DNA from: Amorphochlora amoebiformis
Lineage: Eukaryota > Cercozoa > Chlorarachniophyceae
Direction: 5' to 3'
Length of the DNA: 64,000 nucleotides
NCBI GenBank assembly: GCA_054601695.1
Contig: BAAHQB010000123.1
Span: 1-64,000 of the forward strand
Shown here: one piece after another, positions 47,242-64,000 of the stretch
Layout: each line of letters begins with the position of its first letter
Position numbering within the stretch: the first letter of the stretch is position 1
Made by a program: the position numbers and the translations under genes
Notes under the pieces: model-generated
Database searches by the model: none
The model's input: the letters and a program-made list of their open reading frames with translations, nothing else
What the model was told of the DNA's origin: nothing

Positions 47242-47341
47242 ATATATCATATATATATATATATAAATGACGTTAGGAGGGCTTACCTGTTCGGATTCCT
47301 CCTCTCAATTGCTCCAACCAAGGTACAGTGTTTTAATATTG

Positions 47342-47398
<57 letters not shown>

Positions 47399-47399
47399 G

Positions 47400-47456
<57 letters not shown>

Positions 47457-47473
47457 ACACAAATATGTATCCA

Positions 47474-47505
<32 letters not shown>

Positions 47506-47638
47506 TATGTATATATATATAATGTGTGAGTATATCTTATTTTTAAGGAATATTTTGAATATTTCAGAGCCTAAAGGGAACGAATCACTCAATTTTCGAC
47601 CCTCTTCAAAGTATATATATATATATATATCTATAATA

Positions 47639-47674
<36 letters not shown>

Positions 47675-47842
47675 CATATATAATGAATATATTTTCACCT
47701 ATACATGTATGTATGCATACGAATACTAAAAATACCTCAAGTTAATTATTGTAATATGTATACAATACATACATATTTATTTCATTTCACCGAGTGTTGA
47801 TCTGAGAGATTTATATACATATATATATATATATATATATAC

Positions 47843-47885
<43 letters not shown>

Positions 47886-47932
47886 TGTTGGTGCAGCGTT
47901 CCGGCAGGTTGGAAGTACGGTCCGGCTCCCCG

Positions 47933-48071
47933 GTAATGTGTTAGGCATTGGTAATGTGTTAGGCATTGGTAATGTGTTAGGCATTGGTAATGTGTTAGGC
48001 ATTGGTAATGTGTTAGGCATTGGTAATGTGTTAGGCATTGGTAATGTGTTAGCAATGGTAATGTGCTAGGC
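47933..48071 (+). repeat. 18-bp tandem repeat of a splice-donor-like unit
   Basis: About eight copies of GTAATGTGTTAGGCATTG, beginning immediately after the candidate exon 47897-47932, so every unit presents a GTAATG donor. Confidence 0.9.
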
Positions 48072-48164
48072 CATGAACTCTACTACCGTACTGCCTGTCC
48101 GAGGTTCACAGTTCTCCGTTTTGATTATGACAATGATAAACAGGAAATTTCTAGGAATATTCTA

Positions 48165-48235
48165 AATTCTCAATCACGCTAGATTCTTCGGGAAGTTCTG
48201 AAAGCGTGAATATGGCGTGACGTCACGTTGTGTCA

Positions 48236-48240
<5 letters not shown>
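48165..48240 (+). repeat. Dispersed repeat, copy 3
   Basis: 'caatcacgctagattcttcg' then 'ggaagttctgaaagcgtga' and 'ggcgtgacgtcacg' match copies near 8640-8710 and 46700. The flanking 48300-48385 contains 'gggatctctagcg'-type words shared with 8770-8880 and 51620-51650. Confidence 0.65.
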
Positions 48241-48293
<53 letters not shown>

Positions 48294-48481
48294 GGAAGCC
48301 CGATACTTCCGGGTACTACCAAGTACTACCTGGTACTACCGGCAAGTAATCTCCGAGCAATCTCCGGGATCTCTAGCGTTCTTGGGCGTACCAAAAAGAA
48401 CTCTGTCTTAGTGTACAGATACCTTCGTCTCACGCCAAGTCCAACTGTGCCACTTTCAACGATGCATTGACAATATAATAT

Positions 48482-48526
<45 letters not shown>

Positions 48527-48597
48527 TGTGGTTCAGAATGTCTCCAGTATCTCAACGTTCCATGATTCATGAGTCAAAAGATCTTCTTACAGTAATA

Positions 48598-48644
<47 letters not shown>

Positions 48645-48713
48645 TATCTGTGTATGGGAGCGACAGTATGTATGTATATGTGGTTGTACGATATATATGT
48701 AATACATGTATGT

Positions 48714-48782
48714 AAAGACCTGGACGAACGCTATATCGATATCGCATGTATAATATATGTATTTCATATAATATGTATAATG

Positions 48783-48863
<81 letters not shown>

Positions 48864-48936
48864 CTATGTAATAAAAATATATATATATGCCATTGATGCA
48901 ATAAAGATCCACACGAACGCGAATCGATATAATATG
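48714..48936 (+). repeat. Two diverged copies of the 49112 exon start
   Basis: 'aaagacctggacgaacgc' followed by tatatcgata (48714) and 'aaagatccacacgaacgcg' followed by aatcgata (48902) resemble the functional start 'atagatccagacgaacacg' plus aaatcgatg at 49108. (TA)n separates all three. Confidence 0.75.
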
Positions 48937-49027
48937 CATAGTACATGTACGCATTTATACAATCTGTTAAATGTATGCATCTGATAAATACCACTACGCA
49001 GACAACCTGGGTATGTTACGCATAACA

Positions 49028-49098
<71 letters not shown>

Positions 49099-49111
49099 GC
49101 ATCGAAAATAG

Positions 49112-57805
<8,694 letters not shown>

Positions 57806-58061
57806 CATACTTCCGGGACACGTGTGCATTAGATTACACTCGGCATCGGCTAGATCACGCAGCTGTCTGCGTCTGGGGATGGATGACTAGATTTGGTAAA
57901 TGAAGAAATCATTGCGCTCTCAGATATAATAGAGTGACAAATTTTGGGTATGTTTCGATATCGTAGTATATATATAATATATAAATATGTATATATATGT
58001 GTGTGTATATATATATATATTGTCAATATGTATATCAAGATATGTATTGTCAAAATATATT

Positions 58062-58108
<47 letters not shown>

Positions 58109-58260
58109 AGATACATATATATACATATATATACATGTATCTAGTATATATATCTAGTATATATGTATATATATACACATATATATATATTATAATATAT
58201 CTAATATATATATATATATATATATTATAATATATCTAGTATGTATATATGTATATATAT
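57806..58260. other. 3' flank of the PH-domain gene
   Basis: Mixed sequence for 150 bp after the stop, then (TA)n with 'tatctagtatatat' interruptions. No gene seen. Confidence 0.5.
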
Positions 58261-58518
58261 ATACGTAGTATAGTGGAACCGAATAATTATTTATATTATC
58301 TAGATTATGTCGGCGAATTATTAGAGATTAGTCTATCATTAAGTGGACTGAACGGCCACGATTCGAAGCGATAATTATACAAATGACACGACGATACGAT
58401 GGCGTAGGCGGAGGCAAGCCGAAGCCGAATGCATATAAATATATTTATCGGCACTCCACTGCCTGCTAGTAATTACGTTCACAATAAAATATCGCTGATT
58501 ACTATGCTACGCTTATAT

Positions 58519-58591
<73 letters not shown>

Positions 58592-58602
58592 TATATATAC
58601 AC

Positions 58603-58676
<74 letters not shown>

Positions 58677-59421
58677 TATCTAGTATTTTCATATACTAGT
58701 ATACTATGATGTGATATCTAATTAATGTATCTTGTATCTAGCATTTAAAGTACACTGTAGTGCTGCAGTTAAGATACGTATGGCGTCATGATCCAGATAC
58801 CGACACGGTGATTAACATACATAGGCGTATATAACTAGATAATGCCGCAAAGGTTGATGTATTGCCGCCGGGAATATATCCTCTATTACCTGTATCATAT
58901 GATTCATATCTGAAGGTTTTTCAAAAACTGCATGCGTAATCACAAGTTCACAACTTCAAGGCGGAAAATACACCGGCCTGAGCAGTCTTTAGAAGCAGTG
59001 CGGCAAGCTTCAGCCCCCATGATCTAGATGCGTACGAGATGATCATGATACAGATCATTGTGATCACTAGCGAATGAGTTGCCCGTGGTATGTATTAGAC
59101 AGGCTATGTCTGCGTACGTATACGCATCAGATTATTTTTACGTATCATGGATATATGTACGTATCATAACGCATGTACGTATCTGGTTAGATTCTGGTAC
59201 TAGTACGTTACGCGATACGTCCATGATATATAGCCTAATAGAGGTACGCATGTACATATACTATCCCGTAGGCTATATATCTAGTATGAAAAGTGCGATT
59301 TGAACATACGCCGCATCTCCATAGTTCATATGTATATGCTAGAGCTACTAGAGTGTGCACGAATTGTATAATATCTAGTTTTTAACATATATATCTAGTA
59401 TATATATATATATATATATCT

Positions 59422-59466
<45 letters not shown>

Positions 59467-59496
59467 TAGATGTATATATATACTAGATATATAACA

Positions 59497-59550
<54 letters not shown>

Positions 59551-59759
59551 GTGATACTCTAGCGCTAGATACTCTGAGTCGACGACCTAGTTAAGGTATC
59601 ATTCCAACGTTTCTGATAAAATACATAACTATTATAGCGGTTGGCTAAGTGTGACATACAACGCAGATGGCTGGCTGTACAAGACTAGTATACACCATAA
59701 ATAACTCCTTGTGGACATTTTGACGATCTATTTCAGAGAAAGCCGTAACACACTGGTTA
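58260..59759. other. Gene-free intergenic segment rich in CTAG
   Basis: Lies between two convergent genes. CTAG-containing words (ctagta, tctaga, actagt) are frequent, as at 12660-13640. (TA)n lies at 58523-58564 and 58620-58670 with a (GTAT)n stretch. Open frames are short and unsupported. Confidence 0.5.
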
Positions 59760-63622
<3,863 letters not shown>

Positions 63623-63655
63623 CGTCTGAGGAAGGCGCAGGTTTCTACGTGGCAC

Positions 63656-63774
63656 CTATGATTGTGAAAGGTGAACATGCCATTCATGCATTCAAACTAT
63701 TTGTGAACGTACGATACCCATGTAATTAATACCTCATATGTAACATTTAAAATATTTATATTAATATTATGTAA

Positions 63775-63843
<69 letters not shown>

Positions 63844-63943
63844 GTATATATACATTATATTCATATGTGTATATGTGTACATATACATTAATTTATATAA
63901 TACATATCTATATATAATATATATATACATATATGTATATATA

Positions 63944-64000
<57 letters not shown>
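63656..64000. repeat. Upstream flank of the bromodomain gene, (TA)n
   Basis: About 90 bp of unique sequence (possible 5' UTR or promoter, no defined box visible) is followed by (TA)n to the end of the window. Confidence 0.6.

Larger units (their letters stand above)
46294..49111. other. Plus-strand interval with unresolved exons and repeats
   Basis: Mostly (TA)n. Candidate exon pieces with AG/GT limits are 47277-47321, about 47568-47611 and 47897-47932 ([12 protein letters not shown]), but I could not chain them in phase. An island at 46560-46870 contains open frames, a strong 'gtaagt' donor-like site (46781) and an inverted copy of the dispersed repeat. A diverged duplicated 'aagctagtgtgtgtttctacg' block lies at 46988-47140. 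Whether the myosin ends here or continues cannot be settled. Confidence 0.4.

Overview
The window is a eukaryotic chromosome end. It opens with CCCTAA telomere repeats at base 1, which degrade into a CCCGACA/CCCTAA mosaic by about base 200. Roughly 14 kb follow with no gene I can support, made of (TA)n tracts and many families of short tandem repeats. From 14.4 kb on, coding sequence is spread over dozens of short GT-AG exons (mostly 30-150 nt), separated by introns that are largely (TA)n with other simple repeats. Telomere type, gene content (unconventional myosin, PTEN, BET/PHD bromodomain protein) and exon structure indicate a protist-like nuclear genome. I cannot name the lineage from sequence alone.

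Gene layout from left to right: (1) 14407-28404, minus strand: a multidomain PTEN-type phosphatase with an N-terminal DEP-like domain, then WW, PH, the PTEN catalytic domain (P-loop HCKAGKGRTGT) and a PTEN-like C2 end. I traced about 27 exons, most of them phase-consistent. (2) 28537-29068, minus: a small two-exon gene I do not recognise. (3) 29067 to about 46.3 kb, plus: a complete myosin motor in about 36 small exons, followed by an IQ neck, a short tail and a polyproline segment. (4) 49.1-57.8 kb, plus: more exons ending in an EF-hand-like segment and a C-terminal PH domain. These are either the tail of the same myosin transcript or a separate gene. (5) 59760-63622, minus: a BET-like chromatin reader with PHD finger, Cys-rich module, KOW-like segment, C2HC finger, bromodomain and NET domain, in just two exons. 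PTEN, PH, DEP and myosin PH-tail functions all concern phosphoinositide and actin signalling, so the divergent pair (1)/(3) may be functionally linked. That link is an inference.

The strongest unexplained signal is architectural. Exon edges together with their splice sites have been copied locally into the neighbouring introns again and again: the PTEN exon start three times, myosin exon starts and ends at several places. Several tandem repeats start exactly at a splice donor, so that the donor itself is reiterated. Telomere-like repeats also lie inside two introns of the PTEN gene, in opposite orientations. These patterns point to an active local duplication process that uses (TA)n tracts and splice junctions.

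Exon boundaries were set by eye from reading frame, phase, GT/AG sites and family conservation. Those marked provisional need RNA data.
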